Source: Thermococcus sibiricus MM 739
Lineage (GTDB): Archaea; Methanobacteriota_B; Thermococci; Thermococcales; Thermococcaceae
NCBI RefSeq assembly: GCF_000022545.1
Contig: NC_012883.1
Location: 62,001 to 126,000, forward strand
Direction: 5' to 3'
Length of the DNA stretch: 64,000 nucleotides
Under the pieces are notes generated by a model. That model saw only the letters and a list, made by a program, of their open reading frames with translations. It had not been told where the DNA came from and ran no database searches. This document shows, one piece after another, positions 35,351 to 48,749 of this stretch (position 1 is the stretch's first letter; every line of letters starts with the position of its first letter). Made by a program: the position numbers and the translations under genes.

Positions 35351-36572
35351 TCAGAGTCACTTGGATGATGTAAAGAGGTATTTGGACTCTCAATGGATGA
35401 GGATAGATGAATTAAAGAAACTGGTAATTGAGGCCGGTTACTATTGGAAGGAATTTCCACCTGCAAAAGAAGCAAAAGTTTTTGCTGTTGATGGAAGTAG
35501 GATGGTAAAGAGGCTCAGTGGGGCGATAGTTTATGGGGTTTCTTCAGTTTCTATAGGTGATGATATATTACAGTGGCATGAAATAGGCCTTGTTTCTCCT
35601 TATAAACACGTGGATGAAAGGATAAGACTGCACATGGAAATGCTTGAAAACAGAATTGGAGCCATGACATTTGAACTCAAAGGGGCCGATCTCATTTTAA
35701 TGGATGGAACTTTAAGCGGCTCCATAGCTAGACCCCCCGCTTATTTGGAGAGCAGCACCCGACAGTTTTATGAAGAAGATAAAATTGGGACTATAAACAC
35801 TGTCAAGGCCTTTTTGGAACTTTTAGAATCTGAATGGGATAAATGGAAAGAAAGTCTCGAAGAAGAAGGAGTTATAAATTATTCCACAGTAGTAGCAAGG
35901 CGAGAAGAAATTTTTGAGCACCTGAAGTCTTATGTAGTTGAAAAGGAATTTCTTGAAAAGATAGAGAATAATCCGAATTACAAAGAGGATTTTATAATAT
36001 TCTTGGAGTATCTTGAATATTTACACTCAATAGACAAGCTCTTAAACGGTACTGTGGCCTTTGTGGCAAAAACTTTCTACACTGATGATATAATAAAACA
36101 GGTTACTGAAGGGAAGGAAGAGAGTAAATACGCTTTAATACCAGATGTTCCAGTAATTGATTCCATCTCAAAAAAACGAGGGTATATGAAATTTAAATAT
36201 AGAGAATCTAGAAAATGGGCCCTTCCCGAAGTTATCCAAAGAGCTGTGGGGGGCAAATATCTACAGAGGGTTGTGGAACTTTTCCCCAAAGAAGGAAACC
36301 CCGTACAGAATATACAGCCGGCCTATGTGAGATTTATGGATAATGGTGTTATCTACCTTCTTGAGACTACAAACTTAACTGATGAACTTCTATCTGCAAT
36401 ACTTTCTGTTGCGGAGGATGAGTATATAATACCACTCGAGTATGCCCATCACACTGTGGTTATAAAGAAGCAAGAATTTGATACATATGTGGATGCGATT
36501 CTTAATGCTCTGGTTGGAGAAGACCCCAAATATCTAGCATTTTTGAGGTATGGGAGAGAGCCATTGGAATAA
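35337..36572 (+). CDS. nurA: 5'-3' nuclease NurA
   Basis: NurA is the Mn-dependent single- and double-strand 5' exonuclease that sits on HerA in end resection. The 411-residue protein shows the RNase H-like acidic motifs VFAVDGSRMVKR near residue 50 and ADLILMDGTLSG near 120, and the C-terminal VPVIDSISK and LEYAHHTV. The start is TTG 35337, preceded by GAGGTGG, inside the last codons of rad50 (14-base overlap), so translation is coupled. Confidence 0.93.
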   Translation: MARISQSHLDDVKRYLDSQWMRIDELKKLVIEAGYYWKEFPPAKEAKVFAVDGSRMVKRLSGAIVYGVSSVSIGDDILQWHEIGLVSPYKHVDERIRLHMEMLENRIGAMTFELKGADLILMDGTLSGSIARPPAYLESSTRQFYEEDKIGTINTVKAFLELLESEWDKWKESLEEEGVINYSTVVARREEIFEHLKSYVVEKEFLEKIENNPNYKEDFIIFLEYLEYLHSIDKLLNGTVAFVAKTFYTDDIIKQVTEGKEESKYALIPDVPVIDSISKKRGYMKFKYRESRKWALPEVIQRAVGGKYLQRVVELFPKEGNPVQNIQPAYVRFMDNGVIYLLETTNLTDELLSAILSVAEDEYIIPLEYAHHTVVIKKQEFDTYVDAILNALVGEDPKYLAFLRYGREPLE

Positions 36573-36643
36573 GTTTTTTGGGAAAATAAAAGGTTGGTTT
36601 CCACATCAATAAGATTAAAAACTTGAAAACTCAATATTTAAAC

Positions 36644-37150
36644 ATGAGTGTATCTTCGAGAGATTTCATACCAAGGAAGATACCATTGAGTTTCATTGTA
36701 GTACGGCCTGCTACACTTTTTGACCTAAGTGAAATAATGCGCATTGAAAGGCAATCCTTCAGAGAGCAATATCCTCGTGGGTTATTCATGATGTTTCTTG
36801 ATTCAAATCGTGAGACTTTTCTAGTTGCGGAGTACAGTGGGCAAGTGGTTGGTTATGTGATGGGTTACATAAGGCCAGATATGGAAGGTCATATAATGAG
36901 TATAGCAGTTGACCCCCTTTACAGGGGAAATGGAATAGGAAGATTATTAATGGAGGCGGTTATAGATAGATTAATAAAGCGAGGGGCCAGGTACATAGGT
37001 CTAGAAGTTAGGGTTAGTAATAAGGGAGCGATAAAACTCTACGAAAAGTTAGGATTCAAAAAGATGAAGATTATACGGGGCTATTATTCAGATGGAGAGG
37101 ACGCTTATTACATGATGCTGGATCTGAACACATGGGGGGGCAAAAGTTGA
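36644..37150 (+). CDS. rimI: N-alpha-acetyltransferase, RimI/ArdI type
   Basis: A GNAT-fold enzyme of about 168 residues that acetylates protein N-termini. VRPATLFDLSEIMRIERQSF begins the domain; acetyl-CoA-binding GNGIGRLLMEAV and the NKGAIKLYEKLGFKK tail are clear RimI features. I chose ATG 36644; TTG 36623 is less likely. AATATTTAA lies immediately upstream, so if that is the promoter the real start could be later; no strong ribosome binding site is visible. Its stop overlaps the start region of endA. Confidence 0.85.
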   Translation: MSVSSRDFIPRKIPLSFIVVRPATLFDLSEIMRIERQSFREQYPRGLFMMFLDSNRETFLVAEYSGQVVGYVMGYIRPDMEGHIMSIAVDPLYRGNGIGRLLMEAVIDRLIKRGARYIGLEVRVSNKGAIKLYEKLGFKKMKIIRGYYSDGEDAYYMMLDLNTWGGKS

Positions 37151-37659
37151 CCGAATTTAAATTTTATCTCAGTGGTGAGAGAGTTTTCAGCACAATGGAA
37201 AGTGCTTTAAATAAGCTTTACAACAAAAGACATTACGGAGAAGTTGTTAATGGAAAGCTATTCTTATCTTTAATTGAAGCCGCATATCTTCTTGAAAAAG
37301 AGTGGATTAAGGTTTTTGATGGAGAGAAAGAATTGACTCTTGAAGAGGTTTTTGAACTAGGCAGAAAAAAAGATGAACAGTTTGATCTAAAGTTTTTAGT
37401 ATACAAGGACCTTAGGGACAGGGGATACACAGTTAAAACCGCCCTTAAATATGGTTCTCACTTTAGGGTTTATCGAAAAGGTATGGAAGATCACGCTGAT
37501 TGGTTAATCTGGGTAGTAAACGAGAGTCAAAGGATGTATCCCAATGAATTAACGGCAAGGGTCAGGGTTGCTCATGGGGTTAGGAAAAAAATGGTTTTGG
37601 CTGTAGTGGATGAAGATAACGATGTAGTTTACTATCAGGTTGGGAGAATAAAGTTTTAG
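37132..37659 (+). CDS. endA: tRNA-splicing endonuclease
   Basis: EndA cuts bulge-helix-bulge introns in pre-tRNA and pre-rRNA. About 170-175 residues, the homodimeric type size. The catalytic triad region is visible: KYGSHFRVYRKG (Tyr and His) near residue 120 and VAHGVRKKMVLAV (Lys) near 145. The start could be ATG 37132 or TTG 37147, both in the rimI 3' end; GGGGGG lies before the TTG. The 16S processing stem in this window is a probable substrate. Confidence 0.9.
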   Translation: MGGQKLTEFKFYLSGERVFSTMESALNKLYNKRHYGEVVNGKLFLSLIEAAYLLEKEWIKVFDGEKELTLEEVFELGRKKDEQFDLKFLVYKDLRDRGYTVKTALKYGSHFRVYRKGMEDHADWLIWVVNESQRMYPNELTARVRVAHGVRKKMVLAVVDEDNDVVYYQVGRIKF

Positions 37660-37743
37660 GGCGATTTCTACTTCTTGAGGTTCTCCGAGAAAAGTAAAAT
37701 ATCTCTAATCTTTTCTCCAAAAGGAAAAATAAAGGATAAGAAA

Positions 37744-38931
37744 TCACTTTAAGAATCCAGTCTTCTTTCCTAGGTCCTCGAATGCGTCTATGACATATTG
37801 TAAGTCCTCTTTTGAATGAGCAGCTGAGGGCTCGAGTCTTATTCTTGCTGTTCCAAGGGGGACAGTTGGGTAAACTATAGCTTGAGCGAAGATGTTGTAT
37901 TCTTCATAGAGTCTCTTACTGAACTCCTGCGCCCGCTTCTCTTCATACAGCATTACTGGAGTAATTGGGTGTTTTGTATTTCCTAAGTCGTATCCCAAGT
38001 CACGAAGTCCTTTTTGGAGGAAGTTGGTGTTGTCCCATAACTTCTTAACTAGCTCATCGCTGTGTTGGAGTATTTCAACGGAGGCTATTGCGGCTGCAAC
38101 ATCGGGTGGATTCAAGGCGGAGGAGAACAAGAACGGCCTTCCTCTTTGTCTTAGATAATCTATAGCTTCCTCGGGACCAGCTACATATCCACCAATGACA
38201 CCAAAAGCCTTGCTTAGTGTTCCCATCTCAAAATCAACTCTGTCATGGAGGTTGAAGTGGTCAACTATTCCCCTTCCACTGTCACCAAGAACACCTTCAC
38301 CATGAGCATCATCCACATAGACTATCGCATCATACTGCTCTGCCAATTCGGCTATCTCCGGTAGCGGAGCTAAGTCGCCATCCATGCTGAATACTCCATC
38401 AGTGACTATAAGCTTCTTTTTCTTGTCTTTAACTTCTTCGAGTCTCTTTTTGAGGTCTTCCATGTTAAGGTGCTTGTAAATAACTTTTTCAGCACCGCTT
38501 AATCTCATACCATCTATGATGCTCGCGTGATTGAGTTCTTCACTCACGAAAACTCCATCTTCGCCTTTCTTGATTAACGCACTTAATGCACCAAGGTTTG
38601 CATTGTAACCGCTTTGGAAGAGAATGGCTGCTTCTCTCTTCTTAAATTTAGCCAATTTTTCCTCAAGCTCCACGTGAAGTTCCATAGTCCCGGCGATAGT
38701 TCTAACGGCACCAGCACCAACACCATAATCAAGAATGGCTCTTATTGCTGCTTCTTTAATTTTTGGGTGTGCAGCAAGGCCAAGATAGTTGTTAGAACAC
38801 ATGTTGAGAACTTTCTTCCCATCAACAACAACCCAGGGGCCTTGAGAACTTTGCAGTACTCTAATCCTTACGTAAAGGCCTTTTTCTTTAAGTTCATTAA
38901 GTTCTTCAGTAATCCAATCAAGCTTTGCCAT
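37744..38931 (-). CDS. kbl: 2-amino-3-ketobutyrate CoA ligase (glycine C-acetyltransferase)
   Basis: A PLP enzyme of about 395 residues in the alpha-oxoamine synthase family. It cleaves 2-amino-3-ketobutyrate (from threonine dehydrogenase) with CoA to glycine and acetyl-CoA. [13 protein letters not shown], the aspartate motif [13 protein letters not shown] and the PLP lysine in [13 protein letters not shown] are present. It might instead act as 8-amino-7-oxononanoate synthase; the N-terminal [14 protein letters not shown] favours KBL. ATG 38931 follows GGTGGTG, and a minus-strand TATA (CTTTTATAGG) lies near 38966-38975. Confidence 0.85.
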   Translation of the reverse strand: MAKLDWITEELNELKEKGLYVRIRVLQSSQGPWVVVDGKKVLNMCSNNYLGLAAHPKIKEAAIRAILDYGVGAGAVRTIAGTMELHVELEEKLAKFKKREAAILFQSGYNANLGALSALIKKGEDGVFVSEELNHASIIDGMRLSGAEKVIYKHLNMEDLKKRLEEVKDKKKKLIVTDGVFSMDGDLAPLPEIAELAEQYDAIVYVDDAHGEGVLGDSGRGIVDHFNLHDRVDFEMGTLSKAFGVIGGYVAGPEEAIDYLRQRGRPFLFSSALNPPDVAAAIASVEILQHSDELVKKLWDNTNFLQKGLRDLGYDLGNTKHPITPVMLYEEKRAQEFSKRLYEEYNIFAQAIVYPTVPLGTARIRLEPSAAHSKEDLQYVIDAFEDLGKKTGFLK

Positions 38932-39186
38932 AGGCACCACCAAGTAGAATATTCATGTTTCATGCCTATAAAAGTTTTTCATGCTGAAATCCTCAATGGA
39001 ATCAGAATTGTATAAATAATTGGTTTTCTTTATAGTTATCGAGATGATCTGTGTTTTGATTCTAATCTTAAAACAAATCTTTAAGTAAGATTAGACCTCT
39101 CAAGATGTGAGATCTGGGGATAGTCCAAAGAGTTTAAATATCTGCTTGAGTATAAAGAGTTTAGTTCACGATAATAGGTGATTGTC

Positions 39187-41487
39187 ATGGTTGAGGAGGT
39201 AAAAGAGGTTAAGGAAGTTAAAATTCTTGAAAAACCGTGGGTTGAGAAGTACAGACCTGAGAGGCTTGATGACATTGTTGGTCAAGACCATATAGTAAAG
39301 AGACTCAAGCATTATGTTAAGACGGCTTCAATGCCGCATCTTCTCTTCGCAGGGCCGCCTGGCACCGGAAAGACGACTAGTTCGCTGGCTTTAGCACGAG
39401 AACTCTTTGGAGAGCACTGGAGACATAATTTTCTCGAATTAAACGCCTCTGTTTCCAAAGATACCCCAATACTTGTGAGAATCAACGGTCGGGTTATGAG
39501 GACAACCTTTGCCGAGCTTGACAAACTCTATTTCAATGAGAGCGATGGCGAGGTTGCCTACAAAGATGCATCCAACCTTGAGGTCCTCACGGTTGACGAA
39601 AACTACTGCGTCAAGTGGGCTCAAGTAAGCAAGATAATCCGCCACCACGTTCCCGTTATACTTCACGTCCATCTTGAAGGCGGAGGAAAGCTTGAACTGA
39701 CTGGAAACCACTCCGTTATGGTCCTAACCGAGAACGGTCTTGAAACTGTGAAGGCGAGCGAGCTGAAGGAGGGTACAATCTTACTCAGCTTCACCACTAA
39801 CATTGAAGGTTTTCTCGACGTTCTCGACATGAGTGACTATAGTATTAAGGAGAGTGCGAGGACGAGAACCTTCAAGGGGCTTTCGGTTGATGAAGAGCTT
39901 TCCTACATTTTTGGTCTTTATGCGGCTGAAGGAGCTGTCGGCTTCAATGGTAACACCTCCGGTCAGGTGATATATACCCTTGGAAGCCACGAGGGTCAAC
40001 TGATAGAGCGCATTAAGGCCTTTGTGGAGAATCTCGGCGTCAGCGTTTACGAGAACTACACGAGTTCTGGCTTTGACCGCTCAAGGAAGAGCGCCTACCA
40101 GTTCCGGCTCCTCAACACCCAGCTTGCTAGGTTCTTCGAGGAGAGCTTCTACGACGGAAACGGCAGGAGAGCAAACAACAAGAGGCTTCCGGGTTTCGTC
40201 TTCGAGTTTCCAATTCGAGAAAGGATAGCCTTCCTTAAAGGTCTCGCAGATGGTGATGGAACCGGCGAATGGGGCGGGGTAATCAGAGTCTCCTCAGTCT
40301 CAAGGGATTTGCTGATAGACACAGTATGGCTCGCGAGGGTTTCAGGAATCGAGGCAAGCCTCTTCGAGAGGGAGGCGAGGCTTATCTGGAAGGGCGGAAT
40401 GAAGTGGAGCAAGGCCGAACTCCTCCCAGCCGAGCCGATAGTTAAGATGCTTGAAGCAATAGAGAATGCTATCGAGGGTAACTGGCGCTACGAGTTCAGA
40501 CACCAGCTCTACGAGGGTAAAAAACGTGTCAGGAAGGCAACTTTGAGAAAGGCCATAGAGATGGTAAACGAGGAGAAACTGGACGAAAAGGGCAAGAGAA
40601 TCCTCGAAGTACTAAAGAAGCTCGCCAACACAGATTTGCATGCCCTCCTGGTAAGGAAGATCGAGCTCGTTGAGTACAATGATTTTGTCTACGACGTCAG
40701 CGTTCCGGGCAACGAGATGTTCTTCGCAGGTGAAATACCTGTTCTCCTCCACAACTCGGATGAGCGGGGGATAAACGTAATCAGAGAGAAAGTAAAGGAG
40801 TTTGCAAGAACAAAGCCTATTGGAGGAGTAAGTTTCAAGATAATATTCCTGGATGAGGCCGATGCTTTAACTCAAGACGCTCAACAAGCCTTAAGAAGAA
40901 CAATGGAAATGTTCTCAAGCAATGTTCGCTTTATCTTGAGTTGCAACTATTCCTCCAAGATCATTGAGCCCATTCAGAGTAGATGTGCGATATTCCGCTT
41001 TAGACCACTAAAAGATGAGGATGTTGCAAGGAGACTCAAATACATAGCTGAAAACGAAGGGCTTGAGCTGACTGAGGAGGGTCTTCAAGCTATACTTTAT
41101 GTAGCTGAAGGAGATTTAAGACGAGCAATAAATGTTCTCCAAGCCGCGGCTGCATTAGATACGAGGATAACGGACGAGAACGTCTTCCTCGTCGCGAGCA
41201 GGGCCAGACCAGAAGACGTTAGGGAAATGATGCTCCTAGCGTTGGAAGGGAACTTCCTCAAAGCTAGGGACAAGCTCAGGGAAATACTCTTAAAGCAAGG
41301 TTTGAGTGGAGAGGATGTTCTCATACAGATGCACAAAGAGGTGTTTAACCTCCCAATAAGTGAACCAAAGAAGGTTGCCTTAGCAGATAAGATTGGTGAA
41401 TACAACTTTAGACTTGTTGAAGGTTCCAATGAGATGATTCAACTTGAGGCGTTACTTGCCCAATTCACATTGCTTGGCAAGGATTAG
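39187..41487 (+). CDS. rfcS: Replication factor C small subunit, with in-frame intein
   Basis: RfcS forms most of the clamp loader that opens PCNA. The extein has [17 protein letters not shown], Walker [12 protein letters not shown] near residue 50, the intein at residues 88-523, then SDERGIN, Walker [12 protein letters not shown], the SRC motif QSRCAIFRF, and the C-terminal collar domain. Without the intein it is about 331 residues, the normal size. ATG 39187 follows AGGTGAT; a TATA-like GTTTAAATA lies near 39131-39140. rfcL follows after ten bases in the same operon. Confidence 0.95.
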   Translation: MVEEVKEVKEVKILEKPWVEKYRPERLDDIVGQDHIVKRLKHYVKTASMPHLLFAGPPGTGKTTSSLALARELFGEHWRHNFLELNASVSKDTPILVRINGRVMRTTFAELDKLYFNESDGEVAYKDASNLEVLTVDENYCVKWAQVSKIIRHHVPVILHVHLEGGGKLELTGNHSVMVLTENGLETVKASELKEGTILLSFTTNIEGFLDVLDMSDYSIKESARTRTFKGLSVDEELSYIFGLYAAEGAVGFNGNTSGQVIYTLGSHEGQLIERIKAFVENLGVSVYENYTSSGFDRSRKSAYQFRLLNTQLARFFEESFYDGNGRRANNKRLPGFVFEFPIRERIAFLKGLADGDGTGEWGGVIRVSSVSRDLLIDTVWLARVSGIEASLFEREARLIWKGGMKWSKAELLPAEPIVKMLEAIENAIEGNWRYEFRHQLYEGKKRVRKATLRKAIEMVNEEKLDEKGKRILEVLKKLANTDLHALLVRKIELVEYNDFVYDVSVPGNEMFFAGEIPVLLHNSDERGINVIREKVKEFARTKPIGGVSFKIIFLDEADALTQDAQQALRRTMEMFSSNVRFILSCNYSSKIIEPIQSRCAIFRFRPLKDEDVARRLKYIAENEGLELTEEGLQAILYVAEGDLRRAINVLQAAAALDTRITDENVFLVASRARPEDVREMMLLALEGNFLKARDKLREILLKQGLSGEDVLIQMHKEVFNLPISEPKKVALADKIGEYNFRLVEGSNEMIQLEALLAQFTLLGKD
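39448..40755 (+). mobile_element. RfcS intein (436 residues) with LAGLIDADG endonuclease
   Basis: The element interrupts ELNA/SDERG next to the ATP-binding region. It starts with Ser ([10 protein letters not shown]) instead of Cys and ends VLLHN before Ser, giving Ser at both splice junctions. Block B is [14 protein letters not shown]; the dodecapeptides are [10 protein letters not shown] and [11 protein letters not shown] hand count of 40381-40440 gives 35 G/C of 60, higher than the extein sequence. The reading frame and catalytic blocks look intact. Confidence 0.92.
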
Positions 41488-41497
41488 GTGAGTTCAA

Positions 41498-42961
41498 ATG
41501 CTCCCTTGGACTGAGAAGTATAGGCCAAAGAGACTTGTGGATATTGTTAACCAGGATAAGGCCTTAGAAAAGATTAAACCATGGATTGAAGAATGGCTCC
41601 ATGGAATTCCTAAAAAGAAGGCTCTTCTCTTGGCGGGGCCTCCAGGTAGTGGGAAAACCACTACAGTGTATGCATTGGCAAATGAATATAAATTTGAGGT
41701 AATTGAACTCAATGCAAGTGATGACAGGACTTTCGGGAAAATAGAGCGCTATCTTAACGCTGCATATACAATGGACGTTTTTGGGAGGAGAAGGAAGCTC
41801 ATCTTCTTGGATGAGGTTGATAACATAGAACCAAGTGGGGCCAAAGAAATAGCCAAGCTTATAGGTAAAGCGCAGAATCCAATAATGATGTCCGCCAACA
41901 GATACTGGGAAGTCCCGATAGAAATAAGGAATAAAGCGGAAATCGTGCAGTATAAGAGGTTAAGCCAGAGAGATATTTTAAAGGCACTATTTAGAATAAC
42001 TAAAGCTGAAGGCATTTTTGTTCCTAAGGAAGTTCTTCAAATGATTGCCCAGAGAGCAAGAGGTGATTTAAGAGCGGCTATAAATGACCTCCAAACTGTT
42101 GTAAGTGGTGGAGTAGAGGATGCAGAACTTATTTTAGCTTATAGGGATGTTGAAAAATCTATCTTTGAAGCATTAGGTGCCATATTTGCAACCGACAACA
42201 CCAAGAGGGCCAAAATGGCCATTGTGAATCTGGATAATACTCCGGATGAAATTCTCCTTTGGTTAGATGAGAATATCCCCTATGTTTATTACAAACCTGA
42301 GGACATTGCGAAGGCTTATGATACTATTAGTAGAGCTGATATCTATTTAGGGCGGGCCAAAAGAACAGGAAATTATGGACTTTGGAAATATGCCATGGAT
42401 ATGATGACCGCTGGAGTTGCAGTGGCCGGCATTAAAAAGAAAGGATTCATAAGATTTTATCCTCCAAAAACCCTTAGTATATTGAGGGATACAAAAGAGG
42501 AACGTTCTATTAGAGATTCAATAGTGAAAAAAATAATGAAAGGAATGCACATGAGCAAACTCGAGGCTATTGAAACCATGCGAATATTTAAGTCAATATT
42601 TAGCAGTAATTTAGATGTAGCTTCCCATATAGCAGTTTTCTTAGAATTAGGGGATAAAGAAATCGAATTTTTGACTGAAGATAAAGAGAAAGTAGGTAAA
42701 ATAAAGGGAAAAATGCTCTCAATCCATAAAAAACTTAAAGAAGTGAAAACTGAGCTTGAAATTAGAGTTGAAGAGGTAATGGAAAAAATAGAAAGAGTAG
42801 AGGAGGATACCAGAGAAAAAGAGGAAGTAAAAGAAGAAGTGGAAATAGAAGAGCCTGAAGAGAGTAAAGAAGAGGATTTAGGGTCTAAAGATCAAATTAC
42901 AGAAGAGAAAAAAGACAAGAAAGGCAAACAGGTCACTTTGTTTGATTTCTTAAAGAAGTGA
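41498..42961 (+). CDS. rfcL: Replication factor C large subunit
   Basis: RfcL is the single large subunit of the archaeal clamp loader. The 487-residue protein has [17 protein letters not shown], Walker [13 protein letters not shown] near residue 48, Walker [12 protein letters not shown], a collar region, a highly charged Glu/Lys coiled tail of about 80 residues and a C-terminal PIP box [10 protein letters not shown] that binds PCNA. The start overlaps the rfcS 3' region only by spacing (ten bases), with AGGTGAG before the ATG. Confidence 0.95.
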   Translation: MLPWTEKYRPKRLVDIVNQDKALEKIKPWIEEWLHGIPKKKALLLAGPPGSGKTTTVYALANEYKFEVIELNASDDRTFGKIERYLNAAYTMDVFGRRRKLIFLDEVDNIEPSGAKEIAKLIGKAQNPIMMSANRYWEVPIEIRNKAEIVQYKRLSQRDILKALFRITKAEGIFVPKEVLQMIAQRARGDLRAAINDLQTVVSGGVEDAELILAYRDVEKSIFEALGAIFATDNTKRAKMAIVNLDNTPDEILLWLDENIPYVYYKPEDIAKAYDTISRADIYLGRAKRTGNYGLWKYAMDMMTAGVAVAGIKKKGFIRFYPPKTLSILRDTKEERSIRDSIVKKIMKGMHMSKLEAIETMRIFKSIFSSNLDVASHIAVFLELGDKEIEFLTEDKEKVGKIKGKMLSIHKKLKEVKTELEIRVEEVMEKIERVEEDTREKEEVKEEVEIEEPEESKEEDLGSKDQITEEKKDKKGKQVTLFDFLKK

Positions 42962-42986
42962 GCTTACTCCTTTTGTTTTTGATCTT

Positions 42987-44841
<1,855 letters not shown>

Positions 44842-44885
44842 ATTATCACCATAAGGGGAGTACCTCCAACTTATTTAAATATCTT

Positions 44886-45809
44886 TCACTTCCAGTATGG
44901 CTCTCGCATAAGGATCGCCTTTTTAAAAATCTCAATAATCTCTCCCTCGCTAGCACCGTTTCTTATTGGGGTTATTACATCTATTAAATCATCTCTCTTT
45001 AGAAGGCATGTTTTTAAATGCCCGGTTGATGTTAGTCTTATCCTTGTACAGTTGGCACAAAAAATAGTATTATGCATTGACCTTACAACCTCAACTTCTG
45101 CTGTACCATATCTTGTTGGTATGAAGTATTTTTTCCTTCTATGCATCTTACGTTCTTTTATTTTTATAGCTATCTTTTCAAACTCTTCTTCCAGTGGTTT
45201 TAGGGAGTAAAAGTACTTCTTGAAAAACCAGGAATTTTCCATCTCTCTGGGGACTTCAATTTCAATAAGCTGAAGAATTGCTCCTTTTTTAGCTGTGTAG
45301 TCTATCATATCCCAGATTTCATTATCATTGAGGCCTTTCATAACCACCATGTTGAGCTTAACGGGATAGAAAAGTTCGACTGCAGTATTTATTCCATCCA
45401 GTACTTGTGATAGGGAGTCAAAACCGGTTATCTGTTTGTACTTTTCTTTGTCTAACGTATCTAAGCTAATATTGACCCTGTCAAGTCCTGCATCTTTTAA
45501 AGCCCTTCCTAGACTTTTTATGGTTGTCCCATTAGTGGTCATGGAGAGGTCAACTACATATGGTTTGATTCTCCTTACTATTTCCACCACATCATTCCTT
45601 ATAGTAGGTTCTCCACCTGTTAACTTCACCTTTCTTATCCCTAACTTTGAAGCTATTTTGACGATTATTTCTATCTCTTCTGGACTCATTTCTTGAAAAT
45701 CGAGTGTTTGTCCTTCTCTATGGCAGTAAAAACAGTTTAGGTTGCATTCATTGGTGAGTGAAATTCTTAAATTGGTGACTGGTCTTCCAAAGCGATCTAC
45801 CAATGTCAT
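44886..45809 (-). CDS. moaA: GTP 3',8-cyclase MoaA
   Basis: A radical SAM enzyme of about 307 residues that starts molybdopterin synthesis from GTP. The N-terminal cluster is CNLNCFYC in [17 protein letters not shown], with [12 protein letters not shown]. The C-terminal second cluster is [19 protein letters not shown]. Molybdopterin serves the tungsten/molybdenum enzymes, including the formate dehydrogenase in this window. I chose ATG 45809, after AGAGGGAAA; the frame upstream to 45866 overlaps the promoter. A 15-base palindrome lies 60 bases upstream. Confidence 0.93.
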   Translation of the reverse strand: MTLVDRFGRPVTNLRISLTNECNLNCFYCHREGQTLDFQEMSPEEIEIIVKIASKLGIRKVKLTGGEPTIRNDVVEIVRRIKPYVVDLSMTTNGTTIKSLGRALKDAGLDRVNISLDTLDKEKYKQITGFDSLSQVLDGINTAVELFYPVKLNMVVMKGLNDNEIWDMIDYTAKKGAILQLIEIEVPREMENSWFFKKYFYSLKPLEEEFEKIAIKIKERKMHRRKKYFIPTRYGTAEVEVVRSMHNTIFCANCTRIRLTSTGHLKTCLLKRDDLIDVITPIRNGASEGEIIEIFKKAILMREPYWK

Positions 45810-45868
45810 AGTTTTCCCTCTGATAATTAAAGTTTTTTGATTTAAAAAAAGCTTTTGGGTAAACACTT

Positions 45869-45883
45869 ATGTTAACTTAACAT
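45869..45883. promoter_or_regulatory. 15-bp palindrome between moaA and its divergent neighbour
   Basis: ATGTTAACTTAACAT has perfect 7-base arms around one central C. It lies in the short region separating the two divergent starts (45809 minus, 45938 plus), an ideal operator position. Twelve of its bases (TTAACTTAACAT) recur at 5844-5855 between fdhA and tRNA-Gln. The regulator is unknown. Confidence 0.45.
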
Positions 45884-45937
45884 GGTGCGAAAAGTAAAAG
45901 AACAATAGGAATGTATATACTTACAGGGGGGATTATA

Positions 45938-46696
45938 ATGGATATGGAAAAAATTCGTGAAGTTGTTAAAAAGGCGGAAACTCTTCATAAGGAATTTCAG
46001 AAATTCTTTCTGGAATTATATTCACTTTCATCAAATTGGAGCTTTGAGGAACTTAGAGATGTGCTCTCTTCTCTATATAGTGTAATTGAGAAAAAATTTG
46101 ACACCGCATCCGAAATAGTTAGTATGGCTTCATTAGTGGGGGGACGTTTCGAGGTCTTTGCAAGAGAACTTCAAAAAAACGAACACCAAATGAAGTTTCG
46201 TGTAGAGGAGCTTTTCCCACTTGTTGAAAATCCCAAAATTAGCTTTAGTGAAAGGTCAAGGGTAAATGCTTCGCTTCAGAGACTTTTACAGTTTTATAGG
46301 ATTTATGATTATTCTGTAACTCAATCAATCCAAAAATTGAATGGAGAGCTTGAAGGGCTTATATTTATAAGTGAAGAGAGGAAACTACCACCAACAAATA
46401 TCTTAAACAAAATGCAAAAAATAGAAATATTGGAAAAAACTGTGACTAACTTGGTATCCTTCGTGTATTATCTTTATTATCATCCTTCATGGGTTCATAA
46501 AGTAGAAGAAGCTTTGAGAGACTGGCATTCGAAAGGTTTGCTGTGGGTTGAAGTTAGGAATATTGAGAAGAATAGTGGTGTAGAGAGAGAGCATGCTACA
46601 AGAATCCTTGAGGGTTTGATGCTCATTGGTGTTGTGGAAAAGCGGGAAAGAGGTGGTGAATATGTCTACAAACTCAGAGGTTTCGGTGAGGATTAG
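45938..46696 (+). CDS. Helical protein with C-terminal winged helix, unknown function
   Basis: About 252 residues from ATG 45938, preceded by AGGGGGGAT and a TATA-like GTATATACTT. The first 170 residues are predicted mostly helical, with many Glu/Lys/Leu and no membrane segment. The last 70 ([42 protein letters not shown]) read as a winged helix-turn-helix. It is likely a DNA-binding regulator, but I do not recognise the family. Its end overlaps the FAU-1 gene by 35 bases. Confidence 0.6.
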   Translation: MDMEKIREVVKKAETLHKEFQKFFLELYSLSSNWSFEELRDVLSSLYSVIEKKFDTASEIVSMASLVGGRFEVFARELQKNEHQMKFRVEELFPLVENPKISFSERSRVNASLQRLLQFYRIYDYSVTQSIQKLNGELEGLIFISEERKLPPTNILNKMQKIEILEKTVTNLVSFVYYLYYHPSWVHKVEEALRDWHSKGLLWVEVRNIEKNSGVEREHATRILEGLMLIGVVEKRERGGEYVYKLRGFGED

Positions 46697-48077
46697 AGGG
46701 ATATACAGTACAGCATTAACAAAGGTTCTACTTGAGGAAGGATTTAAGATAAGCCAGCCAAGCCAAAGGATTGTAGAAAGGTTCAACATTGAAAAGGTAT
46801 ATGATGAATTCGATGTAGATATCCAAGACAAAAGAGACTCCCACGGTATAGTTTTAGTTGGTACAAGGGTTGAGGAGGTAAAAAGAGTTTTTGAAGAAAA
46901 ATTTTTGGATGTTTTCTTTAGAAAAATTCCGTACCAGCTTTATGGAGTATATAAAGGCATGGTTGTTAAAAGGGACGACAGATATGTGTATGTGGACATA
47001 GGGAGTGCTATTGGAACATTGCTAATTGAAGAATTTCCGGATGCGGTTGAAGGGGATGAAGTGCTCGTTCAGGTCAAAAAGAATAACTTGCTCCCCCATT
47101 TGAGTGTCTTAGTCACGATTCCTGGAGACTATGCAGTGCTTATTCCAAAACCAATTGGTACACAGAAACATGTAAAGATCTCAAGGAAAATTAGAGATCA
47201 AAATGAGAGAGAAAGACTCAGGATACTTGGCTTAAGTGTGGATCTGGGGGACTGGGGAGTTCTATGGAGGACAGCTGCAGCATATAAAGATTGGAATTTA
47301 TTAAAGGATGAACTCATTAAACTCTCGAAAATTGCTCAGAAAATTAAGGATATAGATAAATACTCTGCTCCAGCACAGATTGTGGAAGGAAGGGATGTAT
47401 ATGAAGTGGAGTTTGGAGGAGCAACCAAATCAAAGCTTGATGATATTAGAAACAGTATGGTTCCAACAATAGAAGGTCATCATAAATTCAAAGCGTATGA
47501 CCCAGAACTTGGATTTGCAGTTGAAATAGCAGAAGGTATTTTAAGTAAAATGCCATCCCAACGTAAAAAAGTTAGTGATGGATTTTTAGAGGCCCTAATC
47601 AATCATAAAGGCCCAAAAACGGGATGGATATTTAGGTTTGAGCATGTTAAACCCGATGGCCAAGTGATTAGAATAGGGCCAGCGGAGATTTTAGAAGTCT
47701 CATTAAACCCCATTAAACTTAAAGTCAAAAGACATTTAAAGCCAGGCAAGTTCTATGATGGCCTTGAAATTCCCATTGAAAACGGTGATTATGCAATAAC
47801 CGAGATAGAAGAGGGTAAATGGTGGTTTAAGCACAGCTATTATGATAAAGAGGGGAATCTTAAGGGAGAGTACTACAATATTTGCACGCCAGTGGAGGTT
47901 TATCCAGACAAGGCCAGATATATTGATTTAGAGGTGGATATTGTAAAGTGGCCCGATGGAAATAAGGAGATAATTGACAAAGAAGAACTAAAAGTGCACT
48001 ATGAAGATGAACTTATAAGTGAGAAGCTTTATAAGGCCATATTAAGGCTCACTAAAGAGTTGTTTGAGAAGATTTGA
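46662..48077 (+). CDS. fau-1: FAU-1 type RNase E/G-like ribonuclease
   Basis: About 471 residues. The N-terminal half has an S1-like segment ([27 protein letters not shown]) as in RNase E/G; the C-terminal part is a DUF402 domain ([23 protein letters not shown]). FAU-1 of Pyrococcus binds AU-rich RNA and is linked to RNA cleavage and 5S rRNA maturation. ATG 46662 follows AGGTGGTG; the frame upstream to 46626 covers that site. Coupled to the upstream winged-helix gene. Confidence 0.88.
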   Translation: MSTNSEVSVRIRGIYSTALTKVLLEEGFKISQPSQRIVERFNIEKVYDEFDVDIQDKRDSHGIVLVGTRVEEVKRVFEEKFLDVFFRKIPYQLYGVYKGMVVKRDDRYVYVDIGSAIGTLLIEEFPDAVEGDEVLVQVKKNNLLPHLSVLVTIPGDYAVLIPKPIGTQKHVKISRKIRDQNERERLRILGLSVDLGDWGVLWRTAAAYKDWNLLKDELIKLSKIAQKIKDIDKYSAPAQIVEGRDVYEVEFGGATKSKLDDIRNSMVPTIEGHHKFKAYDPELGFAVEIAEGILSKMPSQRKKVSDGFLEALINHKGPKTGWIFRFEHVKPDGQVIRIGPAEILEVSLNPIKLKVKRHLKPGKFYDGLEIPIENGDYAITEIEEGKWWFKHSYYDKEGNLKGEYYNICTPVEVYPDKARYIDLEVDIVKWPDGNKEIIDKEELKVHYEDELISEKLYKAILRLTKELFEKI

Positions 48078-48738
48078 TTTTTTCTATATCCTCTATTCCT
48101 TTATCCGTTATCTCAAAGTGTACAATTCCTCCTTCAGGCTTAAAGCGGTGTCTTTCTAATACTGCTATCCTTAAACCTGGCCGTAATTTTTCTAAGCGCA
48201 GGATGTCTTTGCATTTATACCCCATGATGTGTTCGGCCAGTGGTTTTAGAGCGTTCTGTTTTGAGTCAAAATATACTTGATTTGTGACAATGACGGCAAG
48301 ATTATATTTTCTTGCAAGCCACAAAAGTACCTGAAGCTGTTTTCCGAGATCCGTTGTCATTGAGCTTTTCTTTTCCTCGACACGATAATGATTTGTTATT
48401 GAATCAACAACGATCATAGAAAACTTTTCATTGACGATTTTTTTAAGATTTGAGATTGTTTTTTTCTGTTCTTTAAAGTCAAAGGCTTCGAATATTAGAA
48501 ACTTTTGGAGAGTGGAATTGGAATCCATGCCTCTTGACTCAACCATCTTGGCCAGTCTCTCTGGGGAAAATCCTCCTTCTGTATCTATGTAAGCGACTTT
48601 TCCTTCATTTAAAAGACCTATTTGCATAGCAAGAGTCGTCTTTCCAGTAGCAAATGGGCCGTATACTTGTGTTAGGATCCCTTTGTCTATCCCTCCACCT
48701 AATAGAGCATCTAAGTTCTTGCTGCCCGTGGTTAACAT
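48052..48738 (-). CDS. radB: RecA-like recombination protein RadB
   Basis: 228 residues. RadB is the short euryarchaeal RadA paralog lacking the N-terminal helix-hairpin-helix domain. It has weak ATPase and DNA-binding activity and helps homologous recombination. Walker A is [10 protein letters not shown] near residue 27, [15 protein letters not shown] follows, and Walker B is [12 protein letters not shown]. The ATG follows GGTGTAAAC. Its 3' end overlaps the convergent FAU-1 gene by 26 bases. Confidence 0.93.
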   Translation of the reverse strand: MLTTGSKNLDALLGGGIDKGILTQVYGPFATGKTTLAMQIGLLNEGKVAYIDTEGGFSPERLAKMVESRGMDSNSTLQKFLIFEAFDFKEQKKTISNLKKIVNEKFSMIVVDSITNHYRVEEKKSSMTTDLGKQLQVLLWLARKYNLAVIVTNQVYFDSKQNALKPLAEHIMGYKCKDILRLEKLRPGLRIAVLERHRFKPEGGIVHFEITDKGIEDIEKIKSSQTTL

Positions 48739-48749
48739 TGTTTACACCA

